Shown in pieces: positions 28,764-36,460 of a stretch of DNA of 64,000 nt. This DNA comes from Actinoplanes cyaneus (GTDB lineage Bacteria > Actinomycetota > Actinomycetes > Mycobacteriales > Micromonosporaceae), in assembly GCF_016862095.1 (NCBI RefSeq), contig NZ_BOMH01000036.1:1-64000 (forward strand). Reading direction: 5' to 3'. Below the pieces are notes generated by a model. It did no database searches. It worked only from the letters and a program-made list of their open reading frames with translations, and had not been told where the DNA came from. Every line of letters starts with the position of its first letter. The first letter of the stretch is position 1. A program made the position numbers and the translations under genes.

Positions 28764-29729
28764 CTACCCCCGCCGAGCCCGCCCTACCGCTCGCTCCACC
28801 AACGCCCCCAGCACAGCCCCGAGATCCACACCGGCCGCCTGCACCGCCAACGGCAGCAGCGACGTCTCCGTCAGTCCGGGCGACACATTGCAGCCCAGCA
28901 CCTGAGCCTCGCCGTCCTCGGAGACGATCACATCGATCCGGGACAGGTCACGAAGCCCCAGGGCCTGATACGCCTCCAGCGCCGTAGCCGTCACCCGCGC
29001 GGCCACCTCGTCGGGAAGTCGAGCCGGCACGTGCCAGGTCGTCAACCCGGCCGTGTACCGAGCCGCGTAGTCATACAGCCCGTCCCGGGGCACGATCTCC
29101 ACGATCGGCAGAGCGGACGGCCCGGTCCCCAGGTCGATGATCGACACGGCCAGGCTGGTGCCGGTGACGTACTGCTCGACGAGCGCCGTCGAGTCGTACC
29201 CGAAGCACCCCACCATCGCCGCCGGCAGATCCGCGGCGTCGCGCACCACGGCGGCACCGAGCCCCGATCCACCCTGAGCCGGCTTGACCATCAACGGCAG
29301 CCCGAGGCGCGACACGATCCGATCGAGGACGGCGACGGCGCCCAGTTCGGAGAACCGATCGTGCGGCAGCGCCACCCAGTCGGGTGTGGGGATCCCCGCC
29401 TCCCGCAGTCGCGATTTCGCGGACGGCTTGTCCCAAGCGAGGCGAGCGGTCCGCGCGTCCGCACCGACGTAGGGCACTCCGCACAGATCGAGCACTCCGC
29501 GCAGCGATCCGTCCTCGCCGGTCGCCCCGTGCAGCGCGATCACCACGGCGTCCGGCGGGTCGGCCTGCAGAGCCGGCAGCAGCGAGACGTCCACGTCGTG
29601 CAGGTCGGCCTCGATGCCGGTGGACCGCAACGCGTCGAGGACGCGACGACCGGACCGCAGGGAGACGTCCCGCTCGTACGAGAGACCGCCCGCCAAAACC
29701 AGAACCCGTAACTCCATGGTGCTGATCAT
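28764..29729 (-). CDS. D-alanine--D-alanine ligase-like ATP-grasp protein
   Basis: A 321-residue ATP-grasp enzyme. Ddl features are the serine loop YERDVSLRSGRR near residue 18-29, LMVKPAQGGSGLG, VEIVPRDGLYDYAARYTAG, RIDVIVS and SPGLTETSLLP. Ddl joins two D-alanines for peptidoglycan. Two key positions deviate: the YDYxAKY lysine is arginine, and the metal-binding glutamate of the E-V-N-x-S-P-G motif is glycine (G279 in VLGCNVSPG), although asparagine is kept. It may therefore act on other substrates or be weakly active. The ATG at 29729 overlaps the aminotransferase stop (ATGA); an ATG at 29717 is also possible. Confidence 0.85.
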   Translation of the reverse strand: MISTMELRVLVLAGGLSYERDVSLRSGRRVLDALRSTGIEADLHDVDVSLLPALQADPPDAVVIALHGATGEDGSLRGVLDLCGVPYVGADARTARLAWDKPSAKSRLREAGIPTPDWVALPHDRFSELGAVAVLDRIVSRLGLPLMVKPAQGGSGLGAAVVRDAADLPAAMVGCFGYDSTALVEQYVTGTSLAVSIIDLGTGPSALPIVEIVPRDGLYDYAARYTAGLTTWHVPARLPDEVAARVTATALEAYQALGLRDLSRIDVIVSEDGEAQVLGCNVSPGLTETSLLPLAVQAAGVDLGAVLGALVERAVGRARRG

Positions 29730-31024
29730 GCCAAGTCGGGGCCGGGGGTGTCGGCGGCGGCCGGGCCGCGACGACGCTGCGCCGAGATGGTGGTCGAGCC
29801 ACCGAAGACGGCACGGGTGGCGAGCTCCTGCTCCATCACGCCGGACAGCCGCCGGACGCCCTCACGGAGTCGTTCCGGCGCGGAGAACGAGTAGTTGAGC
29901 CGCATGTTGTTCCGGCCGGTCCCGTCCGCGTAGAACCCTGTCCCCGGCACGTAGGCGACCCGGGCCGCGATCGCCCGCGGCATCATCGCCTTCGAGTCGA
30001 GCCCTTCGGGAAGGGTCGCCCAGACGAACAGGCCACCGGCCGGGCGGGTCCACGTCGTACCGGCAGGCATGAGATCTTCGAGGGCGCTCAGCAGAGCATC
30101 CCGGCGCTCGCGGTAGATCTCGCGATAGACCTTGATCTGCTCGCGCCACGGCATCGTCGTCAGGTACTGCGTGACCGCGCCCTGGGCGAACGCACTCGGG
30201 CACAGCACGTTCGCCTCGCTCATCATGACGAGCTTCTCCCGGACGGCGTGCGGCGCGAGGATCCAGCCGACGCGCAGACCGGGCGCGAACGTCTTCGAGA
30301 ACGTGCTGCAGTAGAAGACCCCGTCCCGGCGGCGGGCACGCAGCGGGCGGGGGGCGTCACCCTCGAAGGAGAGCATCCCGTACGGATCGTCCTCGATCAC
30401 CAGCAACCCGGCCCGCTCGCAGATGTCGAGCACCTGCTCGCGCCGCTCCTCGGAGAGCGTCACGCCGGCCGGGTTCTGGAACGTCGGGATCGTGTAGAGG
30501 AACTTGGCCCGCGGGTTCGCCGCGATGGCCTCCTCGAGTGCTGCCGGGATCAACCCGTCGGCGTCCATGGCTACGTGCCGCACCTGTGCCTGGGCGGCTT
30601 GGAGGACGCCGAGTGCGCCGACGTAGGTCGGCCCCTCGGCGAGCACCACGTCGCCCGGGTCCAGGAACAGCCGGGCCAGCAGGTCGAGAGCTTGCTGCCC
30701 GCCGACGGTCACGACCACGTCGTCGGGGGAGGCGCCGGTGATGCCGGACAGGCTCATCACCTCGCAGATCTGCTCGCGCAGCTCGATCGTGCCCTGGCCG
30801 ATGCCGTACTGCAGGCTGGTGGCGCCCTGCTCGGAGCCGAGCCGGTTGAGCATCTCGCCGACCGCGTCGAGCGGCAGCGCGGCGATGTACGGCGAACCGC
30901 CGGCCAGCGACACCACTTCGGGCCGGCTGGCGACGGCGAACAGCGCGCGGATCTCGGAGGTCGTCATGCCACGAACCCGCCGCGCATAACGATCGGTGTA
31001 GTCGTCCTGAGTAGTACCGGACAT
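29726..31024 (-). CDS. PLP-dependent aminotransferase, class I/II (MocR/LysN-like catalytic domain)
   Basis: A 432-residue fold-type I aminotransferase. The Schiff-base lysine is K244 in STFSKTFAPGLR; other family marks are NPAGVTLSEERR (N184, phosphate/PLP region) and EDDPYGMLSF. The sequence resembles 2-aminoadipate/alpha-keto acid aminotransferases and the catalytic half of MocR regulators, but there is no N-terminal DNA-binding domain. It is the promoter-proximal gene of a two-gene unit with the Ddl-like ligase (four-base overlap), so its product may feed an amino acid, possibly a D- or unusual one, to that ligase. Substrate is unknown. Confidence 0.92.
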   Translation of the reverse strand: MSGTTQDDYTDRYARRVRGMTTSEIRALFAVASRPEVVSLAGGSPYIAALPLDAVGEMLNRLGSEQGATSLQYGIGQGTIELREQICEVMSLSGITGASPDDVVVTVGGQQALDLLARLFLDPGDVVLAEGPTYVGALGVLQAAQAQVRHVAMDADGLIPAALEEAIAANPRAKFLYTIPTFQNPAGVTLSEERREQVLDICERAGLLVIEDDPYGMLSFEGDAPRPLRARRRDGVFYCSTFSKTFAPGLRVGWILAPHAVREKLVMMSEANVLCPSAFAQGAVTQYLTTMPWREQIKVYREIYRERRDALLSALEDLMPAGTTWTRPAGGLFVWATLPEGLDSKAMMPRAIAARVAYVPGTGFYADGTGRNNMRLNYSFSAPERLREGVRRLSGVMEQELATRAVFGGSTTISAQRRRGPAAADTPGPDLA

Positions 31025-31208
31025 TCGGTTCTCACCTCTTAGAAGACGAATCTCGAAACGTGAACTGTCGACAGCCTAATCGCCAAATGCATGCAGGAGG
31101 AGTCACCCATCGCCCGACCTGCTCCCGTTCATGGGTGCCGCGACGTACGATTTCCAGGGCGCGGCGAGCGCCGGTCCGGTTGTCCATCCGCCAGCGCAGG
31201 GGGTCCGC

Positions 31209-31859
31209 ATGTCGCGACGCCTCGTCAGTCTCACCCTCGACACCCTGGAGGACCTGCCCCGGCCGTGCCGCCAATGCGTCTACTGGGAGCTTGATCCGGT
31301 CTCCGCCGAACGTGCGTGCGCCTCCGGTGACCCGGGGCTGGAGAAGGAAGCCTGGGTCTCCCAGACGCTTCTGGAGTGGGGCTCCTGCGGCAAGCTGGTG
31401 TATGTGGACGGCATGCCCGCCGGTTTCGTGATGTACGCGCCGCCCGCCTACGTCCCCCGCTCGATGGCGTTCCCGACCTCCCCGGTCAGTGCCGACGCTG
31501 TGCTTCTCACCCTGGCCAACGTCGTGCCCGCGTTCGCCGGCGGCGGCTTGGGCCGGATGCTCGTGCAGGGCGTCGCCCGTGATCTGACCAAGCGGGGCGT
31601 GAAGGCGATCGAGGCCTTCGGCGACGCGAAACCGGATGAGGAGAAGGAGGGCGCGTGCGTTGCGCCCGTCGACTTCTTCCTGTCGGTCGGCTTCAAGACG
31701 GTCCGCCCGCACCCGCGCTATCCGCGTCTGCGGCTCGAGCTGCGCACCGCGCTGTCCTGGAAGTCCGACGTCGAATACGCGCTGGAGAAGCTCCTCGGCT
31801 CGATGAGCCCGGAGAAGCTTCTCCGCCCGCTGCCGGCGACCAGTTCCATGGAGAACTGA
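31209..31859 (+). CDS. GNAT family N-acetyltransferase
   Basis: A 216-residue protein, divergent from the aminotransferase. It begins MSRRLVSLTLDTLEDLP, has a Cys-containing early segment RPCRQCVYWE, and an acetyl-CoA-type motif around VVPAFAGGGLGRMLVQGVARDL, matching the (R/Q)-x-x-G-x-G/A helix region loosely. GNAT enzymes transfer acetyl groups to amines of small molecules or proteins. The ATG at 31209 has AGGGGG seven bases upstream, which is better than the upstream in-frame starts. Similar proteins lie beside parB in other actinobacteria as I recall. The substrate is not predictable. Confidence 0.8.
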   Translation: MSRRLVSLTLDTLEDLPRPCRQCVYWELDPVSAERACASGDPGLEKEAWVSQTLLEWGSCGKLVYVDGMPAGFVMYAPPAYVPRSMAFPTSPVSADAVLLTLANVVPAFAGGGLGRMLVQGVARDLTKRGVKAIEAFGDAKPDEEKEGACVAPVDFFLSVGFKTVRPHPRYPRLRLELRTALSWKSDVEYALEKLLGSMSPEKLLRPLPATSSMEN

Positions 31860-31887
31860 CGACGACCGGAAAAGCTCAAACGCCGAT

Positions 31888-33096
31888 TTACGTACGCTCG
31901 GCCAGCGCGAGCCGCAGCTGCCGCACGTCGATCGAGCCGGTCGGCACGTCCCGCTCGACCGGGAAGTACATCCGCTGCACGGCAGCCAGGATCGCCTCCA
32001 CGATCTGCTCCCGGAACATCGGGTTGATCAACCGCTCCCGGTCGACCGGCGACGTCAGGTAACCCAGGTCGACGCGCACCGTCGGCATCCGGGTGAGCCG
32101 CAGCAGATCCCAGGTCTTCGCGTGCGTCCGGCAGTCGTGCATCCCGGTCCGCACCACGATCTCGCGCTGCACCAGGTTGGCCAGCCGCTCGGCCACGGTG
32201 CTGCTCAGGCCGCTCTCGGTGCCGTAGTGATAGGTCGCGACACCCTCGGCCGCGGTCGACGCCTGACCGTCCAGATGCAGCGAGATGAGCAGGTCCGCGC
32301 CGAGGCTGTTGGCCAGCGCGGCCCGGTCCGCGGCGCTGATCGGCTCGGCGGGCTGCGGGCCCCGGGTCAGGTGCACCCGCATGCCGGCCGCGGCGAGACG
32401 GCCCTCCAGACGGGTCGCCAGGTCGAAGACGAGGTCCGCCTCGGTCCACCGCAGCGGCCCGTCGGGCACCACCACACCGGAGTCGTCACCGCCGCCGTGA
32501 CCGGGATCGATCACGATGGTCTTGCCCACCAGGTTCGGCCCCGACTGGCGGAACGCCTCGGCCTCGCGCAGCCACTGCGGCCGCCCGCCGACGACCTTGC
32601 GGCCGAGCCGGCGCAGCGCCTTCATGGTCTGCGGCCCGCACGACCCGTCCGGCGTCAGGCCGACCTCGCGCTGGAACTGGGCGACCGCCCGAGCTGTCCG
32701 CGCGCCGTAGATCGAGTCGGTGCGACCGGCGTCGTAGCCCATCTCGAGCATGCGCTCCTGCAGGGCGCGCACGTCCTCACCGGTCAGCGCGTCCGGCACG
32801 GAGTGGAACAGGGTGCGCGAGCCGAGCCGCCAGCGGGCGCCGTCCAGCGCGCGCCACGTCTCGTCGCCGACCATGCCGTCCACGCCGAGCCCGCGGCTCT
32901 GCTGGAAGGCGCGGACAGCGTTCTCCAAGCCCTCGTCGAACAGAGCTTCGTCGGACGTGGCCCCGTTGATGGCTTTGCCGGACGGGGCTTGGTCGGAGGA
33001 CTCCGGCGCCGGATCGACGAGCAACTCCAGGCCGGCCAGAATCGACCGGATCTCGGAGACGGCTGGGCCGGTGTCTCCGCGTCGGATGGACCGCAC
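31888..33096 (-). CDS. cwlM: CwlM-type peptidoglycan amidase homologue (two PG-binding domains, Amidase_3)
   Basis: A 402-residue protein without a signal peptide. Two peptidoglycan-binding domains (about 1-85, with VRAFQQSRGLGVDGMVGDET, and 105-165, with VAQFQREVGLTPDGSCGPQT) precede an Amidase_3 domain (about 190-380). Zinc ligands are kept (DPGHGG, TEAD, SLHLDG), but the usual catalytic Glu near the end is Asp (RVDLGYLTS). The gene is in the position of mycobacterial cwlM, an essential cytosolic protein that activates MurA when phosphorylated rather than cutting peptidoglycan. The family and synteny are clear; the regulatory role is an inference. It is downstream of trxA, past a terminator-like hairpin. 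Confidence 0.88.
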   Translation of the reverse strand: MRSIRRGDTGPAVSEIRSILAGLELLVDPAPESSDQAPSGKAINGATSDEALFDEGLENAVRAFQQSRGLGVDGMVGDETWRALDGARWRLGSRTLFHSVPDALTGEDVRALQERMLEMGYDAGRTDSIYGARTARAVAQFQREVGLTPDGSCGPQTMKALRRLGRKVVGGRPQWLREAEAFRQSGPNLVGKTIVIDPGHGGGDDSGVVVPDGPLRWTEADLVFDLATRLEGRLAAAGMRVHLTRGPQPAEPISAADRAALANSLGADLLISLHLDGQASTAAEGVATYHYGTESGLSSTVAERLANLVQREIVVRTGMHDCRTHAKTWDLLRLTRMPTVRVDLGYLTSPVDRERLINPMFREQIVEAILAAVQRMYFPVERDVPTGSIDVRQLRLALAERT

Positions 33097-33158
33097 TCAC
33101 GACTCCCTAGGGGCGAGATGGGACGACCTTCCGGAGCGTACTCCGGCTGACAAAAGGG

Positions 33159-33188
33159 AGCCCCGCGTCCGTACCGGGACGCGGGGCT
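33159..33188 (-). terminator. Intrinsic terminator after trxA
   Basis: A 12-pair perfect stem (33159-33170 with 33177-33188) with a six-base loop. On the minus strand it is followed by CCCTTTTG. It starts 12 bases after the trxA stop and separates trxA from cwlM. Confidence 0.85.
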
Positions 33189-33199
33189 TCAGAAGACGA

Positions 33200-33526
33200 T
33201 CAGAGCGCCGACTCGATGAAGTTCACCAGGAAGCTCTTGGGCTTGGCGCCGGCCACCGAGTTGACCCGCTCGCCGTCCTTGAAGATCGTCAGGGTCGGAA
33301 CGGACATCACGCCGTACTGCATGGCGATCTGCGGGTTCTCGTCGATGTTGACCTTGACGATCTCCACCTGCTCACCCAGCTCCGAGTTGGCGATCTCGGC
33401 CAGCAGCGGGTCGACCTTCTTGCAGGGCACGCACCACTCAGCCCAGAAATCCACCAGCACCGGCTTCTTCGACTGCAGCACGTCGCTGGCGAAGGTGGCG
33501 TCGGTGACCGCCTTGGTTGCTCCCAC
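33200..33526 (-). CDS. trxA: Thioredoxin with variant CVPC active site
   Basis: A 108-residue thioredoxin reduced by the adjacent TrxB. The active site is WCVPCKK at residues 31-37, with valine where most thioredoxins have glycine (WCGPC). The cis-proline strand SVPTLTIFKDGE and the length are standard. The dipeptide between the cysteines sets the redox potential, so V may shift it. The ATG at 33526 has GGGAGAGGGG about 7 bases upstream. It lies 20 bases downstream of trxB. Confidence 0.95.
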   Translation of the reverse strand: MGATKAVTDATFASDVLQSKKPVLVDFWAEWCVPCKKVDPLLAEIANSELGEQVEIVKVNIDENPQIAMQYGVMSVPTLTIFKDGERVNSVAGAKPKSFLVNFIESAL

Positions 33527-33545
33527 GAGGACCCCTCTCCCGGTC

Positions 33546-34505
33546 TTACAGCTCTACGAATGAAGCGATGAAGCGCTCGGCGTCCAGCGCGGCGGCACAG
33601 CCGGTGCCGGACGCGGTGATGGCCTGCCGGTACGTGTGGTCGACCACGTCACCCGCGGCGAAGACGCCCGGGATGTTGGTCCGGGTGCTGGGCGCGTCGA
33701 CCTTCACGTAGCCCTCGTCGTCCAGCTCGATCTGGCCCTTGAAGAGCTCGCTGCGCGGGTCGTGGCCGATCGCCACGAACACGCCGGTCACGTCGAGCAC
33801 CTTGGTCTCGTCGGTCTGCACGTTGCGCAACCGCACGCCGGAGACCTTGCCGTCGGCGCCGAGGATCTCCTCGACCACCGAGTTCCACTCGACCTTGATC
33901 TTCTCGTTGTCGAGCGCGCGCTTCTGCATGACCTTGCTGGCCCGGAACGAGTCACGACGGTGCACGATCGTCACGGTCTCGGCGAAGCGGGTGAGGAACG
34001 TGGCCTCCTCCATCGCCGAGTCGCCGCCGCCGACCACCACGATGTGCTGGTTGCGGAAGAAGAAGCCGTCACAGGTGGCACAGGCCGACACGCCGTGGCC
34101 GAGCAGCTCCTGCTCACCGGGCACCCCGATCGGGCGCCACGCGGAGCCGGTCGACAGGATCACGGCGCGGGCAAAGTACTTCTTGTCGCCGACCCACACC
34201 GTCTTCAGGCCCTCGGTGCCGGCCTCGGTGGGCTTGTCGGTCAGCTCGACGCGGCTGACGTCGTCGGTGATGAACTCGGCGCCGAACTTCTCCGCCTGCG
34301 CGCGCATGTTGTCCATGAGCTCGGGGCCCATGATGCCGTCGCGGAAGCCGGGGAAGTTCTCCACCTCGGTGGTCGTCATCAGCGCGCCGCCGGACTGCAC
34401 ACCCTCGATCACCAGGGGCTTCAGCTCGGCACGAGCGGCATAGAGAGCCGCCGTGTAGCCGGACGGCCCGGAACCGATGATGATCAGATTGCGGACCTCG
34501 TCCAC
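33546..34505 (-). CDS. trxB: Thioredoxin reductase (NADPH)
   Basis: A 319-residue flavoprotein disulfide reductase. The FAD motif [14 protein letters not shown] is near residue 11, the redox disulfide is in [11 protein letters not shown] near residue 140, the NADPH motif is [13 protein letters not shown], and the C-terminal FAD motif is [10 protein letters not shown]. It transfers electrons from NADPH to thioredoxin in the cytoplasm. The GTG at 34505 has GAGGAG seven bases upstream. The gene forms a unit with trxA and lies after the anti-sigma gene. Confidence 0.97.
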   Translation of the reverse strand: MDEVRNLIIIGSGPSGYTAALYAARAELKPLVIEGVQSGGALMTTTEVENFPGFRDGIMGPELMDNMRAQAEKFGAEFITDDVSRVELTDKPTEAGTEGLKTVWVGDKKYFARAVILSTGSAWRPIGVPGEQELLGHGVSACATCDGFFFRNQHIVVVGGGDSAMEEATFLTRFAETVTIVHRRDSFRASKVMQKRALDNEKIKVEWNSVVEEILGADGKVSGVRLRNVQTDETKVLDVTGVFVAIGHDPRSELFKGQIELDDEGYVKVDAPSTRTNIPGVFAAGDVVDHTYRQAITASGTGCAAALDAERFIASFVEL

Positions 34506-34610
34506 TGCCGACTCCTCAAGGTTTGTGTCCACGCCGGTAGAACGCCATGCTAGGCATTCACCATTCCCCGCGGTCCGGCTCGTGTCCGACCTCACGCCGA
34601 GGGGCGCTGC

Positions 34611-35597
34611 TCAGCGTACCGGGACCGAACCCAGGGTGTCCGCGCCGCCACCGGGCAATCCGCAGTCGGCGCCGCTGGCCCAGGCCCATTCGCCGTTCGA
34701 CGCGGCGAATCGGACCACCAGCGCCGGTTCACCCTCGAAGCGGGCGTAATCGATCGAGGTGACGGTCATCCGGCCGCCGGCGTTCTCCCGGGCGATCTCG
34801 GCGAGGCAGTCGCCCAGCGCGCCCGGCGCGGTCAGCCGCTCCAGCCCGGTGCTTTCCGGCCCGGAGAGCTCTGGCCCGGAGAGCTCCGGCAGGCTCTTCG
34901 GGGTGCCGGCGGCGTCCGCGTTCATGACGCTCTGCCCCAGCGTGCCGAGCGTGTAGTCGAGGCCGCTGGTCGTCGGGGCCGGCATCGACGCGGCCAGCAT
35001 CGGCTCGGGGGCCCCGGCAGCGGCCGTGGAGGCTTTGTCCTCCTGCGCGGCATCGGTCGAGGCGAACAATCCATATCCCGCGAGGCCGGCGACGGCGGCG
35101 GCGATGCCGATCGGCGCGACCAGGCGGCCCCATCCGCGGTTGCCGCGCTTCCGGCGCCGCTCGTCAAGATCCACGACGGTTCGCGACACGGCGTCGGCGT
35201 TGCCGGGCGCGGGCTCCGCCGATCTCCCCGACATGGCGTCGACACCGCTGTGCACGGGCTCCGCCGATCTTCCCGGTACGGCATCGACGCCGCTGTGCGC
35301 GGGCTCCGCCGGTTCCCGCGGCACGGCGTCGGTCACCGCCCCGCCCGCCGGAAACGCGCTCAGCGCGGCCCCCAGCCGGGCCACCACGTCGTCCGGCATG
35401 GGTTCCGCCGGGAGATCGCCGAGCAGCGCACCGACCGTCGCCATCTCCGGCGCCAGCACCTCGAACGCCTCCCGCCAGGCCGGGTCGCCGGCGATCAGCG
35501 CGGCCACCCGGTCCGCCTCGGGGGTGCCGTCCAGGGCGCCACCGACATAGTCGGCCAGCAGGTCGATGTCGACCCCGTGGAACTCGGCGCCCGTCAC
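34611..35597 (-). CDS. Membrane-bound anti-sigma factor for the SigM-like sigma factor
   Basis: A 328-residue single-pass protein. The cytoplasmic N-terminal part (about 1-165) begins with an acidic helix DLLADYVGGALDGTPEADRV, typical of anti-sigma domains though without a ZAS zinc motif. It contains three copies of a ~15-residue repeat built on EPxHSGVDA. One membrane helix (about IGIAAAVAGLAGYGLF) precedes a ~140-residue extracytoplasmic domain. The GTG start overlaps the sigma gene stop (GTGA), so both are translated together. The pairing implies that it holds the sigma factor at the membrane. This position corresponds to rsmA of mycobacteria, but similarity beyond position is modest. Confidence 0.82.
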   Translation of the reverse strand: MTGAEFHGVDIDLLADYVGGALDGTPEADRVAALIAGDPAWREAFEVLAPEMATVGALLGDLPAEPMPDDVVARLGAALSAFPAGGAVTDAVPREPAEPAHSGVDAVPGRSAEPVHSGVDAMSGRSAEPAPGNADAVSRTVVDLDERRRKRGNRGWGRLVAPIGIAAAVAGLAGYGLFASTDAAQEDKASTAAAGAPEPMLAASMPAPTTSGLDYTLGTLGQSVMNADAAGTPKSLPELSGPELSGPESTGLERLTAPGALGDCLAEIARENAGGRMTVTSIDYARFEGEPALVVRFAASNGEWAWASGADCGLPGGGADTLGSVPVR

Positions 35598-36325
35598 TGC
35601 TGGTCCCTCCGTTCCCGCCCGGCCGGCAACGACGTCACCGTGCTGCCCGACCGGGATGAGACGTCCCGCGCGCCCGTCCGGTTCCCGGCGTGCCGCGGTT
35701 CACTCGGAGCGCCACGCAGCTCCCGCAGCGCGAGTGCCATCCGGGCCCGTCCGCGCGCGCACCGGCTCTTCACCGTCCCCTCGGCGATCCCGAGCATCTC
35801 GGCGGCCTCGGCCACCCCATACCCCTGCACGTCGACCAGCACGATGGCGGCGCGCTGATCGACCGGCAGGGCGGCCAGCGCCTCCCGCACGAGGAGCACG
35901 GTGTCCTGATCGGGGGTGGGCGCGATCGGCTCCGGGCCGGCCGGCCGCTCGTCGCCGGAACGGTTGCCGTCGTGCAGCGGGACGGTCGGATGCGCCTGAC
36001 GCCGGCGGACCCTGTCCAGGCAGGCGTTCACCACGATCCGGTGCAGCCAGGTGGTGACGGCCGAGTCGCCGCGGAAACCGGCGGCCGCGCGGTGCGCCGA
36101 GAGCAGCGCGTCCTGCACCGCGTCGGCGGCCTCCTCGCGGTCACCGATGGTGCGCAGGGCGACCGCCCACAGCCGGTCGCGGTGCCGCCGGACCAGCTCG
36201 CCGAACGCCTCCGGGTCACCCGCCACGTGGGCGCGGACCAGCTCGGCGTCGCTCGGCGCGGGGTCCTCCGGGCCGGTTCCGCCGGGCGTCACATCCCGGA
36301 AAGCCACGTCAACAAAGTAAGCCAT
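35594..36325 (-). CDS. sigM: ECF-type RNA polymerase sigma factor, SigM-like
   Basis: A 243-residue ECF sigma factor. Region 2 (about 30-110) contains AFGELVRRHRDRLWAVALR, DAVQDALLSAHRAAAGFRG and TTWLHRIVVNACLDRVRRR; region 4 (about 145-205) contains LPVDQRAAIVLVDVQGYG and GIAEGTVKSRCARGRARMA. The C-terminal ~35 residues are an added basic/Ser-rich tail. It is encoded with its anti-sigma factor in the sigM-rsmA-trxB-trxA order known from mycobacteria, where SigM is a stress and stationary-phase factor. The first ATG at 36325 is used; a GTG at residue 7 is another possible start. Confidence 0.92.
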   Translation of the reverse strand: MAYFVDVAFRDVTPGGTGPEDPAPSDAELVRAHVAGDPEAFGELVRRHRDRLWAVALRTIGDREEAADAVQDALLSAHRAAAGFRGDSAVTTWLHRIVVNACLDRVRRRQAHPTVPLHDGNRSGDERPAGPEPIAPTPDQDTVLLVREALAALPVDQRAAIVLVDVQGYGVAEAAEMLGIAEGTVKSRCARGRARMALALRELRGAPSEPRHAGNRTGARDVSSRSGSTVTSLPAGRERRDQQ

Positions 36326-36410
36326 CGGGTCCGCATCCCGTGGCGTCGGTGGACGCGGCGCGATAACGATCGTCTGAGATCAATCTGAGTGCCCCCGGGC
36401 CGTGAACGAC

Positions 36411-36441
36411 AGAAGGACCGGCCCGCCGGGCCGGTCCTTCT
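36411..36441 (-). terminator. Terminator of the pseudokinase gene
   Basis: A 14-pair perfect stem (36411-36424 with 36428-36441) with a GCC loop, about 20 bases after the stop of the pseudokinase gene and about 85 bases upstream of sigM. No T-run follows. It separates murJ-pseudokinase transcription from the sigM unit. Confidence 0.8.
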
Positions 36442-36460
36442 TCGCGGTTCGCGGGTTCGA

